Assembly: GCF_009793355.1 (NCBI RefSeq)
Contig: NZ_WTKP01000008.1
Coordinates: forward strand, 168,135-232,134
Source: Vreelandella zhuhanensis
GTDB lineage: Bacteria > Pseudomonadota > Gammaproteobacteria > Pseudomonadales > Halomonadaceae
Length of the DNA: 64,000 nt
Direction: 5' to 3'
Shown here: one piece after another, positions 10,001-16,917 of the stretch
How the letters are laid out: each line of letters begins with the position of its first letter
How positions within the stretch are numbered: position 1 is the first letter of the stretch
Translations under genes and position numbers: made by a program
Notes under the pieces: generated by a model
Database searches by the model: none
What the model was told of the DNA's origin: nothing
The model's input: only the letters and a program-made list of their open reading frames with translations

Positions 10001-10873
10001 TCGCCATTCGCTGCCTTGGCGTTCCAGGCGTGCCGCTATCTCGAGGCTATCCAGCTCGACCTGAGGTAATTTCAGCCATTGTGACCAGTCGGCGAGATTG
10101 TGCAGGCTGAGCTCACCATTCGCTTCTAATCGATCCAATGCCGGCGCTTGGGGAACCTCGAAGGTGCTGGTGAGCTGGCTCTCGCCGGAGCTGAGCGTCA
10201 GTTCGCCACCGAATGCCTGGGTATCGTCCATAAAGGCGTTAATGGGGTCAGTTTGTGCTTCCAGTTCAAAGCGTCGTTGCTGAAATGTCAGTGTCGCCTG
10301 GGTGTGCCAGGTTTCGTCGTCCACTTGCATTTGTAGAGATGAAACGGCGACATCGAGCGGGGTGTCGGCATCGGCGGCCCAGTAATGCACCTCTGAGTCG
10401 GAGAGCAAGAGGTTGCGGATATCTAGGGGCGAAGACGACTCTTCCTCGGCTTGCGCTTGCTGATTGGCTTGTTCGTCACCAAATGCCCAGTTAGCGGGCG
10501 CGCCGGCGCGCTGTTCCAGGTTCAGGGTCGAGCCGGCAACTTCAATGTCATCCATTACCACTTTCCCTTGGAACAGGTCGCTGACTGATACCGAGATACT
10601 GACTCGCTGTGCTTCGAGCATGTAGGGTGAAGTGGCCCATTCGGGGTTGTCGATCTCAAGCTCGTGAAGCGATAGTTGTGGACTAGGAGACAGGGTGATA
10701 TCCACGTCGCCGTGTATGGCTACCGAGCGCCCGGTTGCCTCCTGGATACGCTCGGTGATGACAGGCTTTAAAAAATTCCAGGACATTAGTTCCACCGCAG
10801 CGACGATAAGCGCCACCAGAATGACCGGGACAAGCCACCACCAACGTAGGAACCTTGAAGCTCGATGTTGCAT
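7022..10873 (-). CDS. Large AsmA-family inner-membrane-anchored periplasmic protein
   Basis: A 1283-residue protein of the AsmA superfamily, roughly twice the length of E. coli AsmA. One N-terminal membrane segment (WWLVPVILVALIVAAVELM, about residues 11-30) is followed by the family start region FLKPVITERIQEATGRSV. The rest is long beta-rich periplasmic sequence. A motif like GEIGDSDLSGRLALDT recurs at least twice (near residues 610 and 945), indicating repeated modules. The AsmA C-terminal domain lies at about 1040-1240. Related proteins (YhdP, TamB) form bridges that move phospholipid to the outer membrane; this role is inferred. It precedes and overlaps the BON lipoprotein gene. Its 5' end faces an AT-rich gap. 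Confidence 0.88.
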   Translation of the reverse strand: MQHRASRFLRWWWLVPVILVALIVAAVELMSWNFLKPVITERIQEATGRSVAIHGDVDITLSPSPQLSLHELEIDNPEWATSPYMLEAQRVSISVSVSDLFQGKVVMDDIEVAGSTLNLEQRAGAPANWAFGDEQANQQAQAEEESSSPLDIRNLLLSDSEVHYWAADADTPLDVAVSSLQMQVDDETWHTQATLTFQQRRFELEAQTDPINAFMDDTQAFGGELTLSSGESQLTSTFEVPQAPALDRLEANGELSLHNLADWSQWLKLPQVELDSLEIAARLERQGSEWRLHDIDTAIAQNRVTGELTMDTAGEAPSLDGQLHSSQLDVAALRAALPESEEEGLSVPVLPDLRGDVALSVDRLILEQAVLQNVQTQVQLAEHSVALEPLTFEIADGNVEAQASLTSSPKRVAAEAQISLQNLDMTELNSALPAGDTLDAELSLELQPLEQRSTFELDTLLAQLRIDNARLAYRNAEAGSDLEATLETTGEQEPPRLLLNVNGTFRDKPLDMQVRGAPLPSLVDLEDGSLQQDYPLKAEATSNGLFVQADTTLASILAPQTLEADVVLDADSSRALEAWLGPVLPPLPEFRLAGRLSRDHEQWNVTGLEGEIGSTNVSGNVEVFTTERPAVNVDLEAGRIDIAQLISATTQASDDEAQADEAQDDSLLAPLRSFDGQLELNANTLVLPNGLELNELALDAELEEGGLRAEPLQFRLGDGSLTASLALDVTQSPASGRLDIDLDDISLARLGDTFTPIEDRLGRVSGELHLEMSETLPSDGRDDLLLPFIGRLSFEPSELRFSDPQADTQLTLNLETQGAATGDQTFQLEGEGRYDGAPASLSLQGDSLLNARDPDRPYALDLEADIVDTQISLEGTLLRPLALEGLDLELALKGPNPQRLSRLLGFALPQLPPYSVSGDLDLEDQRWTFTDMQGEIGDSDLSGRLALDTGATPPHLSGDLRSEQLDIADLGFLAGATPEEIEADDRFVLPDTEIITEAWQGVSADISYRGGSVSAGNIPLSNVVLDFTLENGRGQFDPVGFGVGEGSVDLTLDLDAGTQPPSGTMQVEVQGVDLSDALRNWELADDSVGTIGGRGKLWVEGASVAELLASADGGVVLLMTGGRLEALLVEIAGLDAGQTFLSWVRGRDPIPIDCAYADLQARDGVTQLDTFVVDTADTTFTLGGQVNLNTERLDISIIVHPKDPSVFVGRSPLHLGGTFDNIEVSVHSEELIMRAGSSAALGALAGPLAALLPLVDVGAGADMEYCEGLISRSREAIDEGSIE

Positions 10874-11262
10874 TATGTCGGCTACCTTGCACCATGAAGT
10901 TTACGCGCATCGACACCTCGCCATGCGCAGGGTTCATTGCAGTTTTTTTCTCAGGCCCACCTTTCTCATAATTAATGTAGTCGCTGAGCCTTGGAACTGC
11001 ATTTAGTCAGTTTGGAAGTTGTAGTAGCAAGAATGACATGCCTTGTTCCTATTTTTTATGGCCATTCGAGAAAATAGACTGAATTTTTTAGTCAATAATA
11101 TTTTAAAGTAACGTTTATTTAATAGGTGGTGATTGTTTGAAAAAATAAAGCGTGCATATTTTTAATTTGCAGAAATGGCAGCTAGCTTGATTGCTGTATG
11201 GCTTGGCTATGACACCCTTCAAGCTACACTTGAGTTTCGTCTAATGACTAAAGGAGATGGTC
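10874..11262. other. AT-rich intergenic region between the AsmA-family and repeat-protein genes
   Basis: About 390 bases with no convincing gene. The first ~60 bases hold the upstream region of the minus-strand AsmA gene. The middle (about 11040-11170) is markedly AT-rich compared with the flanks and includes a small GACT/AGTC inverted repeat around an A/T run near 11080. I expect the promoter of the first repeat-protein gene here, but no well-spaced -35/-10 pair could be assigned. A strong AAGGAG site at 11251-11256 sets that gene's start. Confidence 0.5.
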
Positions 11263-11736
11263 ATGTTCAAGAAGCTACTCATTACAGCAGCAATTTCGAC
11301 CGCACTGGCGACTACTGGGTCTGCTATGGCGCAGCAATGGGACCAAGATAATCGGTGGCAAGATCAAGATCGCAATCGTTCCTACAGCCAGGACAATCAG
11401 TGGCACGATCAGGACCGTGATCGCTATCAGCAGGATCGTCGGGATGACCGCTGGCGCGACCAGGATCGTCGGGATGACCGCTGGCGCGGCCAGGACCGTC
11501 GGGATGACCGTTGGCGCGGCCAGGATCGTCGGGATGACCAGTGGCGCGGCCAGGATCGTCGTGATGACCGCTGGCGCGGCCAGGATCGTCGTGATGACCA
11601 GTGGCGCGGCCAGGATCGTCGTGATGACCGCTGGCGCGGTCAGGATCGTCGTGATGACCAGTGGCGCGGCCAGGACCGTCGTGATGACCGCTGGCGTGAT
11701 GAGGATCGCAACCGCTATAACCAGTACCGCAACTAA
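11263..11736 (+). CDS. Secreted low-complexity protein with nine 10-residue D/R/W/Q repeats
   Basis: I recognise no characterised family. The 157-residue product starts with a clear signal peptide (MFKKLLITAAISTALATTGS, cleavage after AMA, about residue 24). The mature part is almost only D, R, Q, W, N, Y and G. Its core is nine copies of a 10-residue unit of the type QDRRDDRWRG, encoded by 30-bp repeats at 11431-11700. There is no cysteine after the signal, no membrane segment and no known domain, so it is probably an unfolded, strongly polyampholytic periplasmic or exported protein. AAGGAG six bases before the ATG at 11263 decides the start over an ATG at 11257. A paralogue with nearly the same signal peptide follows 72 bases downstream. 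Confidence 0.75.
   Translation: MFKKLLITAAISTALATTGSAMAQQWDQDNRWQDQDRNRSYSQDNQWHDQDRDRYQQDRRDDRWRDQDRRDDRWRGQDRRDDRWRGQDRRDDQWRGQDRRDDRWRGQDRRDDQWRGQDRRDDRWRGQDRRDDQWRGQDRRDDRWRDEDRNRYNQYRN
11431..11700 (+). repeat. Nine tandem in-frame 30-bp repeats
   Basis: Nine contiguous 30-base units, each beginning CAGGA(T/C)CGTCG, with no spacers. Each encodes one copy of the QDRRDDRW(R)(G/D) decapeptide. Units 4 to 9 alternate between CCAGTGG and CCGCTGG variants (Gln/Arg at one position), so the more recent period is 60 bases. This suggests growth by duplication of two-unit blocks. Confidence 0.95.
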
Positions 11737-11808
11737 GCCAGTTCTGACAGCTAGTGATTAAGTACCAGCTGCTTTAAACCAAGTGGTTAATCGTTTTTCG
11801 GAGGAGTT

Positions 11809-12519
11809 ATGTTTAAAAAACTGGTCATTGCGACTGCCGTGTCGACTGCACTTGCTACAAACATGGCGGTTGCACAACAAGATAGCCGCAGCGATGGCTA
11901 CGGTTACGATAATATGCAAAGAAATCAGCAAAGTTATCAATCAAGGGATAACCAGGATCGTCAGCAATATCGTGACGAACGCTACGGCGGTGATTACGAC
12001 CAAAGGGATCGCCAGCGCGCCCAGGGTTGGGAGGATCAACGCCGTCAATACCGAAGCGACAGCAATGGCTATGATGATGATTACGGCCGAAGAGACCCGC
12101 AGCGTAGCCGGCTATGGGATGAGCAACAAGACCGTCAGCAATATCGGCGCGATAGCGATAGATATGACCACGGGCAGAGATATCAGCAGGATCGCCGGTA
12201 TGACCAGTCGCAAGGTCGCAATCAGGAAGATGCTCACATTTTCTTGCAGGGCTACATCGAGGGTAAGGAAGAAGGGCTTGAGCAAGGCCTGATAAGAGGT
12301 TACCGGCAGGGCTATATACAGGGACTGCAAGATGCCGCTCGCCAGAACGCAAGCGTTAATCAGCAAGGCGACACCAACCAGCGCAACAGGCTTGATACCG
12401 AAAACCAGACCCCGCCGTCCCCCGTGGGGACAGAAGGCACCGAAGGCCCAGCCGACATGCTGAGTCCGGAAGATCAAAACGACACGAATACCGACGACAC
12501 GGATACTGAACAGGAGTAA
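11809..12519 (+). CDS. Secreted Q/R/D/Y-rich protein with a GxxxG repeat segment, paralogue of the preceding gene
   Basis: Unrecognised 236-residue protein. The signal peptide (MFKKLVIATAVSTALATNMA, cleavage after VAQ region) nearly repeats that of the upstream gene, so the two are probably paralogues. Residues ~25-140 are low-complexity with recurring QDRQQYR-like motifs. Residues 148-172 contain glycine at every fourth position (148, 152, 156, 160, 164, 168, 172), giving consecutive GxxxG steps with Y, L, I and E/Q between them. This resembles the GxxxG repeats of FliH but in an exported protein. The last ~60 residues are acidic, Thr/Asn/Pro-rich and likely disordered. GGAGGAG precedes the ATG. 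A hairpin terminator lies about 30 bases downstream. Confidence 0.72.
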   Translation: MFKKLVIATAVSTALATNMAVAQQDSRSDGYGYDNMQRNQQSYQSRDNQDRQQYRDERYGGDYDQRDRQRAQGWEDQRRQYRSDSNGYDDDYGRRDPQRSRLWDEQQDRQQYRRDSDRYDHGQRYQQDRRYDQSQGRNQEDAHIFLQGYIEGKEEGLEQGLIRGYRQGYIQGLQDAARQNASVNQQGDTNQRNRLDTENQTPPSPVGTEGTEGPADMLSPEDQNDTNTDDTDTEQE

Positions 12520-12548
12520 CCAAACTGTAATGGGTGCCGGGGTGAAAC

Positions 12549-12578
12549 AAAAGGTGCATGCTATCGATGCACCTTTTT
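12549..12578. terminator. Bidirectional hairpin terminator
   Basis: AAAGGTGCAT, a short loop, then ATGCACCTTTTT forms a strong stem ending in a T-run on the plus strand and preceded by an A-run, so it can serve both the repeat-protein gene and the minus-strand permease gene that ends at 12578. Confidence 0.8.
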
Positions 12579-14053
12579 CAGCAGTGCTTGCGGTTAATGC
12601 TGTGTCTCAGGCGCAGGTGCGCCCGCAGGCGGCGAGCGAGGATATCTACGCCGATGTTGAGCAAGGCGGTGATCAGGATCAGCAGCATGGCGCGGTCGAA
12701 GCGGATTTCCTGAATAGCGCTGTCGACGTAGAAACCCAGGGTGGCGATGCCCAGAATGCCGAGAATCGCCGTTTCGCGCATGATGATTTCCCAGCGATAG
12801 AAAAGTAATCCCATGAAGGGCCCGTAGACCCGAGGAGCGATCTCATAGGCGTAACGGTTGATGCCCTTGGGTGCATCCTGGCGCAGCTGAATTGTGTTGC
12901 TGCGCCTGCCCACAAGATGGGCGATGATGCCGCCGTTATGCAGCGCCAGCGCCACCACGGCGGGCAGCATGGAAGGCCCCCACAGCTGCAGCAGGATGAA
13001 TGCCAGCAGATATTCCGGGGTGGCACGCATCACCACCAGAATTACATGGCCGCAAGTTCCGCTGAGCTTTCCGGTGAAGTGGCGTGAAATCAATGGAAAT
13101 AGCGCCATGGCGAGTATTCCGGTCAGCGCCAAGGCTATCTGGGTAAGCAGCAGGGTATTCCAGATGCCCGGCAGCGCTTGGTTGAGCATAAGCTCACCGA
13201 GCCAGGGTAGTAGACCCTCGATACCTTCACCCTGGCGAAGCGGGGCGGGAATGATGTCGTGAGTGAAGAAACGCGAGACGTTGCTCCACATGATGGGAAG
13301 ACCTGTGCCCAGACAGAAGGGCGCTACGATCAGGTATAAGGGCAGCAACCGCGGGCGCACCCAGTACCGCAGCGTACCGATCAGAAGGTAGAACAGAATC
13401 AGCAAGGCGCCGACGGTGTTGTAGTGGCCTTGGGCAAAAGCGCCCGCCAGGTGAAAACCGAGAGTGGGCATGCCGACGAAGCCGATCACCGCACTCGAAC
13501 GCAGGCCGCATTCCAGGCGGTAAGACGTGTAGCTGGCCAGATGTGGCCAGGCTTGACTGATTCGGCTGTAAAGCAGTGCCGAGAACCGCCCGGCCCGATG
13601 GGGCAAGGTGCGGGCGGGCTCTGGGTCGGTCTCGTCGAGAATTTCCGCGTAAACCTTGGCGAAAATACCCGCATAGGGAATGGCGATGGCCAGTACCCCG
13701 GTAATGGGGTGCAGGCCGAAGCTCTGCAGAAAGATCAATGCCCAGAACAGCTCGTGAATCGCCCGGATGAATGCGCAGAAGGTGCGCACCCAGAGATGTT
13801 GAAAGGCAAGCGCCAGCAGAAAGCCGGCGGCGGCACCCAGCCCCACCCCGACGAAGGCGAAGGCCAGGGTACGCAGGATCGCCTCGCCGAGAAAGTCGAC
13901 GCGTGACAGGTCCGGCTGAACCAGACCCATGAAGAGTCGCCCAAGCGCCTGCCAGGGAGCGTGAGTGCTGATCTCGAAATCGCCCAGTGACAGGCATACC
14001 AGCGCGAGCGCTATCAGGCTCAGGCTGACACGTGCGGTCGGGGTCAAGGGCAT
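12578..14053 (-). CDS. PhnE-like ABC transporter permease, fused double domain
   Basis: A 491-residue inner-membrane protein made of two tandem PhnE-type permease units; single PhnE proteins are ~260-280 residues. The first unit spans roughly residues 10-240. The second spans about 290-490 and includes MRATPEYLLAFILLQLWGP and YRWEIIMRETAILGILG, the cytoplasmic loop that contacts the ATPase. The equivalent loop of the first unit is around SYRLECGLRSSAVIGFVG. The start at 14053 overlaps the ATPase stop by one base (TGATG), indicating coupling. A longer reading from 14146 would lie inside the ATPase gene. One fused polypeptide would replace the usual homodimer. The substrate is an oxyanion, discussed with the binding protein. 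Confidence 0.88.
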   Translation of the reverse strand: MPLTPTARVSLSLIALALVCLSLGDFEISTHAPWQALGRLFMGLVQPDLSRVDFLGEAILRTLAFAFVGVGLGAAAGFLLALAFQHLWVRTFCAFIRAIHELFWALIFLQSFGLHPITGVLAIAIPYAGIFAKVYAEILDETDPEPARTLPHRAGRFSALLYSRISQAWPHLASYTSYRLECGLRSSAVIGFVGMPTLGFHLAGAFAQGHYNTVGALLILFYLLIGTLRYWVRPRLLPLYLIVAPFCLGTGLPIMWSNVSRFFTHDIIPAPLRQGEGIEGLLPWLGELMLNQALPGIWNTLLLTQIALALTGILAMALFPLISRHFTGKLSGTCGHVILVVMRATPEYLLAFILLQLWGPSMLPAVVALALHNGGIIAHLVGRRSNTIQLRQDAPKGINRYAYEIAPRVYGPFMGLLFYRWEIIMRETAILGILGIATLGFYVDSAIQEIRFDRAMLLILITALLNIGVDILARRLRAHLRLRHSINRKHC

Positions 14054-14718
14054 CAGTAGAGCGGCATGAGATCGGCAGTGGTCAGCGTTCGGCTGGGCGC
14101 ATCCACGGCGATGACGCCATCCTGTATACCGACTACCCGGGTGCAAAAATGCAGTGCCAGGTCGAGGTCGTGCATGGCCAGCACCGACATCGAATAAGTC
14201 GCGAGTAATGCCCGGATGACGCTTTCCGCCTGAGGGCCGTCCAGCGCCGAGACGGGTTCGTCGGCCAGCAGTATCCTGCCCTGTTGATAGAGCACTCGGG
14301 CGGCGGCGACGCGCTGGCGCTGACCGCCGGAGAGTTCACCGCAGGGCGTCCAGCACTTTTCTGGAATACCGAGCTGAGTGAGCAGAGCGTCGATCTCGGC
14401 AATATCACCTTTCAAGGGGTGGGCCAGGGTAAGCAGATTGCGCCACCAGGGGTGGCGGTCCAGACGTCCCATATAGACGTTGTGAAACACCGAAAGATTG
14501 GCGACCAGTCCCAGGTCCTGGGGCATCAGGGCCGCGTCTTGCGTATGCCAGTGATCGTACATTACCGCGAGCAGGCTCGACTTGCCGGCGCCGCTCTTGC
14601 CCACCAGCGCTAGATGTTCACCGGGTGCAAGGCTCAGATTCAAGGGGCCGAGCACGCGCACCTCGCCGTAGTCGGCGACAGCGTTTTTCAAGGCAAATAT
14701 GGGCAAGGCAGTGGTCAT
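14053..14718 (-). CDS. PhnC-like ABC transporter ATP-binding protein
   Basis: A 221-residue ABC ATPase that powers the adjacent permease. Walker A is GKSGAGKSS (about residues 38-46), the signature is LSGGQRQRVAAAR (about 129-141) and Walker B is ILLADEPVSALDG (about 149-161), followed by a switch histidine in LAMHDLD. The sequence is slightly shorter than most PhnC proteins (~250). Start and stop each overlap the neighbouring genes by one base as TGATG. The gene order binding protein, ATPase, permease is that of phn-type importers. Confidence 0.92.
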   Translation of the reverse strand: MTTALPIFALKNAVADYGEVRVLGPLNLSLAPGEHLALVGKSGAGKSSLLAVMYDHWHTQDAALMPQDLGLVANLSVFHNVYMGRLDRHPWWRNLLTLAHPLKGDIAEIDALLTQLGIPEKCWTPCGELSGGQRQRVAAARVLYQQGRILLADEPVSALDGPQAESVIRALLATYSMSVLAMHDLDLALHFCTRVVGIQDGVIAVDAPSRTLTTADLMPLY

Positions 14719-15599
14719 CAGTCGAGCAGGTCGAGCTGACGAGCGACCTTGATCAGCTCCTGATAGTCGGCGTTTTCCGCAGGAATGAAGCCGCTGCGCG
14801 GGAAACTTGCCAGGAGTTCGGGATCGTCCATATCAATTAGCGTCCGTTGCAGGCGTTGAGTAAAACCTTCGCCAAAGCGCGCATCGACGTCGCCACGTAC
14901 CGTCCATTGATAGTCGGGGTAAGTGGGCGTTTCCCAGACCACCTGGACGCGATCCAGATCGACAGCGCCGCTTTCCACTTCATTTTCCCAGGCCTTGTAG
15001 CTGACCACGCCGACCTGATAGGCACCCGATTGCACCAGGGAAATAGTGCGGCTGTGGTTGCCGCTGAAGCCGACACGCTCGAAAAGTGCCTCGGGCGAGG
15101 CGCCCAGGTGCTCACGCAGGAAGTATTCGGGCATCAAACGGCCGGACGTCGAGCTTTGCGAGCCGAAGCTGAAGGTCACGTCGCGCAGCGCTTGCGGGGC
15201 GGTGTCTCCTTCGTGGGGCTCGATGCCAGTGGCATGGTTGGCGATGAAGTAGCTCTTGTATTCGGGGTCTTCAACGCCCTGGGCGATAGCGATGGAGCCG
15301 GGGACCATGCGGCGCGCCTGAACCCCGGTGAAGCCGCCGAACCAGGCGAGCTGTACCTGATTGTTGCGAAAGGCGGTGACAGAAGCGGCGTAGGAGGTGA
15401 CCGGGATGAAGCGTACATCCACTTCGAGCGCTTCGGAAAGATAGTCAGCGACGCTCTGAAAGCGTTCCTGTAAACGGGTCTCGTCTTCGTCGGGAATGGC
15501 GGTGAACACCAAGGTATTGGCGACAGCCAAGGGGGTGGCTGCCAGCGTGAAGAGCGTGGCGAAGAGAGTGACAAGCGCCAATGCAAGCCGACGAGACAT
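14718..15599 (-). CDS. PhnD-like periplasmic binding protein of an oxyanion ABC importer (phosphonate/phosphite or possibly selenate type)
   Basis: A 293-residue periplasmic binding protein with a signal peptide (MSRRLALALVTLFATLFTLA, cleavage near AVA-NT). The mature start LVFTAIPDEDETRLQERF, then VTAFRNNQVQLAWFGGFTG and TFSFGSQSSTSGRLMPEYFL, are hallmarks of the PhnD family. The IPDEDETRL opening is the form I recall for the subfamily annotated as putative selenate ABC transporter binding protein, but I cannot separate substrates from sequence alone. I placed the start at 15599 because AAGGACAC precedes it; upstream in-frame codons lack a ribosome site. It is the first gene of a three-gene operon. 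No phosphonate-lyase or selenium genes are adjacent. Confidence 0.85.
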   Translation of the reverse strand: MSRRLALALVTLFATLFTLAATPLAVANTLVFTAIPDEDETRLQERFQSVADYLSEALEVDVRFIPVTSYAASVTAFRNNQVQLAWFGGFTGVQARRMVPGSIAIAQGVEDPEYKSYFIANHATGIEPHEGDTAPQALRDVTFSFGSQSSTSGRLMPEYFLREHLGASPEALFERVGFSGNHSRTISLVQSGAYQVGVVSYKAWENEVESGAVDLDRVQVVWETPTYPDYQWTVRGDVDARFGEGFTQRLQRTLIDMDDPELLASFPRSGFIPAENADYQELIKVARQLDLLD

Positions 15600-15799
15600 G
15601 AAGTGTCCTTGATGAAAGTGGGGTGGATTTTCCGGGCGAAGCATACCGCACCGCCTTGTCCCGTGCATTGTCGTGCATAGCCATTATCGAAAGTGGTTCT
15701 TCGGCGGGGGTGTTTGCTTGAGGCGTTCAAGAGGCTAAGCTGGACTAGGTGGCTTGCTCATACCTTGATTTCGTCATTCCTCTTTAGAAGGAAAATTTC

Positions 15800-16114
15800 A
15801 TGTCTAAACAAGAACTTCCATCCGGTGCCGGCCAAGTGGCCGAGCAGTACCCTGATGTCTGGGACGCCTACGCAGCGTTGGGCAAGGCGTGTGCCGATAC
15901 TGGCCCGCTGGATGAACGTACCCGCCGCCTGGTCAAACTGGCATTATCTGTGGGCGCAGGTTCTGAAGGCGCGGTGCATTCTCATGTGCGGCGCGGCCTG
16001 GAAGAAGGCGAGTCGCCGGAAGCTCTGAAACAGGTGGCCATATTGGCCATTCCCACCTTGGGGCTACCTAGCGGTGTCGCCGCTCTGACCTGGATCGAGG
16101 ATATCACTGACTAG
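15800..16114 (+). CDS. Carboxymuconolactone decarboxylase (AhpD-like) family protein lacking the CxxC pair
   Basis: A 104-residue all-helical protein of the CMD/AhpD superfamily. Evidence is the order DERTRRLVKLALSVGAGS, then VHSHVRRGLEEGESPEALKQ, then a C-terminal helix. AhpD-type members use a CxxC peroxidase pair just before the conserved histidine. Here the equivalent stretch reads AGSEGAVHSH with no cysteine, so thiol peroxidase activity is unlikely while the fold is kept. No signal peptide. AGAAGGAAAATTTC precedes the ATG. It stands alone on the plus strand between an ABC operon and a convergent tetR gene. Function is unknown. Confidence 0.82.
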   Translation: MSKQELPSGAGQVAEQYPDVWDAYAALGKACADTGPLDERTRRLVKLALSVGAGSEGAVHSHVRRGLEEGESPEALKQVAILAIPTLGLPSGVAALTWIEDITD

Positions 16115-16119
16115 AAATG

Positions 16120-16743
16120 CTAGTCAGGCGTGATAACAAACAGTCCGCGCATCAATGTCTCGACGATAGCGTCACGCTCTTCGGCAAGCGAATATTGATC
16201 AATGTCTTGCAGCCAGTCGAAGCAGGCGCCGATCAGGAACATATGGAACTGGCGTCGGGCGCTGGTCGGGGACAGGCCAGCGCGCAGCGTGCCTTGCTGC
16301 TTGGCATCTTCGAAAAGCCGTTCCACCCGGGTTTGGGCATGCTGGGATAGTCGTGTGATGACGCTGATCCGGGGGTGGTAGTCTTCAAGCTTTTCGCAGC
16401 GGTGAAAGACGATGGTGGAAACGCGTTGCAGTTGTCGATCGTCGTGCATCCTTTCCAAGGCGCCCAGGGCGATTTGCCGTAACCGCTCGGCAGGAAAAGC
16501 CGGTGCACCTTGCTCGGCCAGATCGACAATTTCATCGATGGGAATGCGCACGCGCTCCAGCAGGGCGTCGAACAGTGCCGCCTTGTCTTCGAAATGCCAG
16601 TAAATAGCCCCGCGCGTCACCCCGGCGGCCTGGGCAATGTGCGCCAAGGTAGTGCGTGATACGCCTTGAGCCAGAAAGGTGGCTTCGGCGGCATCGAGAA
16701 TCGTCTCGCGTGTACGTTCGGCTTCTTCCTTCCTTCGAGTCAT
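16120..16743 (-). CDS. TetR/AcrR-family repressor of the divergent RND efflux genes
   Basis: A 207-residue repressor with an N-terminal TetR helix-turn-helix (ILDAAEATFLAQGVSRTTLA, then IAQAAGVTRGAIYWHFEDK, about residues 15-55). The C-terminal ligand-binding domain resembles AcrR/TtgR (LEDYHPRISVITRLSQ, then VERLFEDAKQQGTLR). It is transcribed away from the RND genes, the standard arrangement for local repression relieved by toxic compounds. The intervening 174 bases contain a 36-bp perfect palindrome that is the obvious operator. A TATACT -10-like element for this gene lies next to the palindrome, so autoregulation is likely. Its target and inducer are inferred. Confidence 0.9.
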   Translation of the reverse strand: MTRRKEEAERTRETILDAAEATFLAQGVSRTTLAHIAQAAGVTRGAIYWHFEDKAALFDALLERVRIPIDEIVDLAEQGAPAFPAERLRQIALGALERMHDDRQLQRVSTIVFHRCEKLEDYHPRISVITRLSQHAQTRVERLFEDAKQQGTLRAGLSPTSARRQFHMFLIGACFDWLQDIDQYSLAEERDAIVETLMRGLFVITPD

Positions 16744-16816
16744 GACAGCTCCCGTTAAATTATCCCTATCTTGTCATCGACACATGGCAAAGTCGCCTCG
16801 TGGTGATTAGTATACC

Positions 16817-16852
16817 CACATTCACTGACATTCATGAATGTCAGTGAATGTG
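16817..16852. promoter_or_regulatory. 36-bp perfect palindrome, probable TetR operator
   Basis: Every base from 16817 to 16834 pairs with 16852 to 16835. Each half contains two ACATTCA elements ten bases apart (16818-16824 and 16828-16834), mirrored as TGAATGT at 16835-16841 and 16845-16851. The layout suits two TetR dimers on successive helical turns, controlling both divergent transcripts. Confidence 0.88.
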
Positions 16853-16917
16853 CACTCACCCTAAATGCGCTTGCTGTTTTCGATTGCTGAGCGTTCATTT
16901 CCCGAGGAGCTGTTACC

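Noticed and set aside
11431..11700. Regular 30-bp direct repeats that could be mistaken for a CRISPR array
   Set aside because: Units are contiguous with no spacers, keep a reading frame behind a signal peptide, and no cas gene is present.
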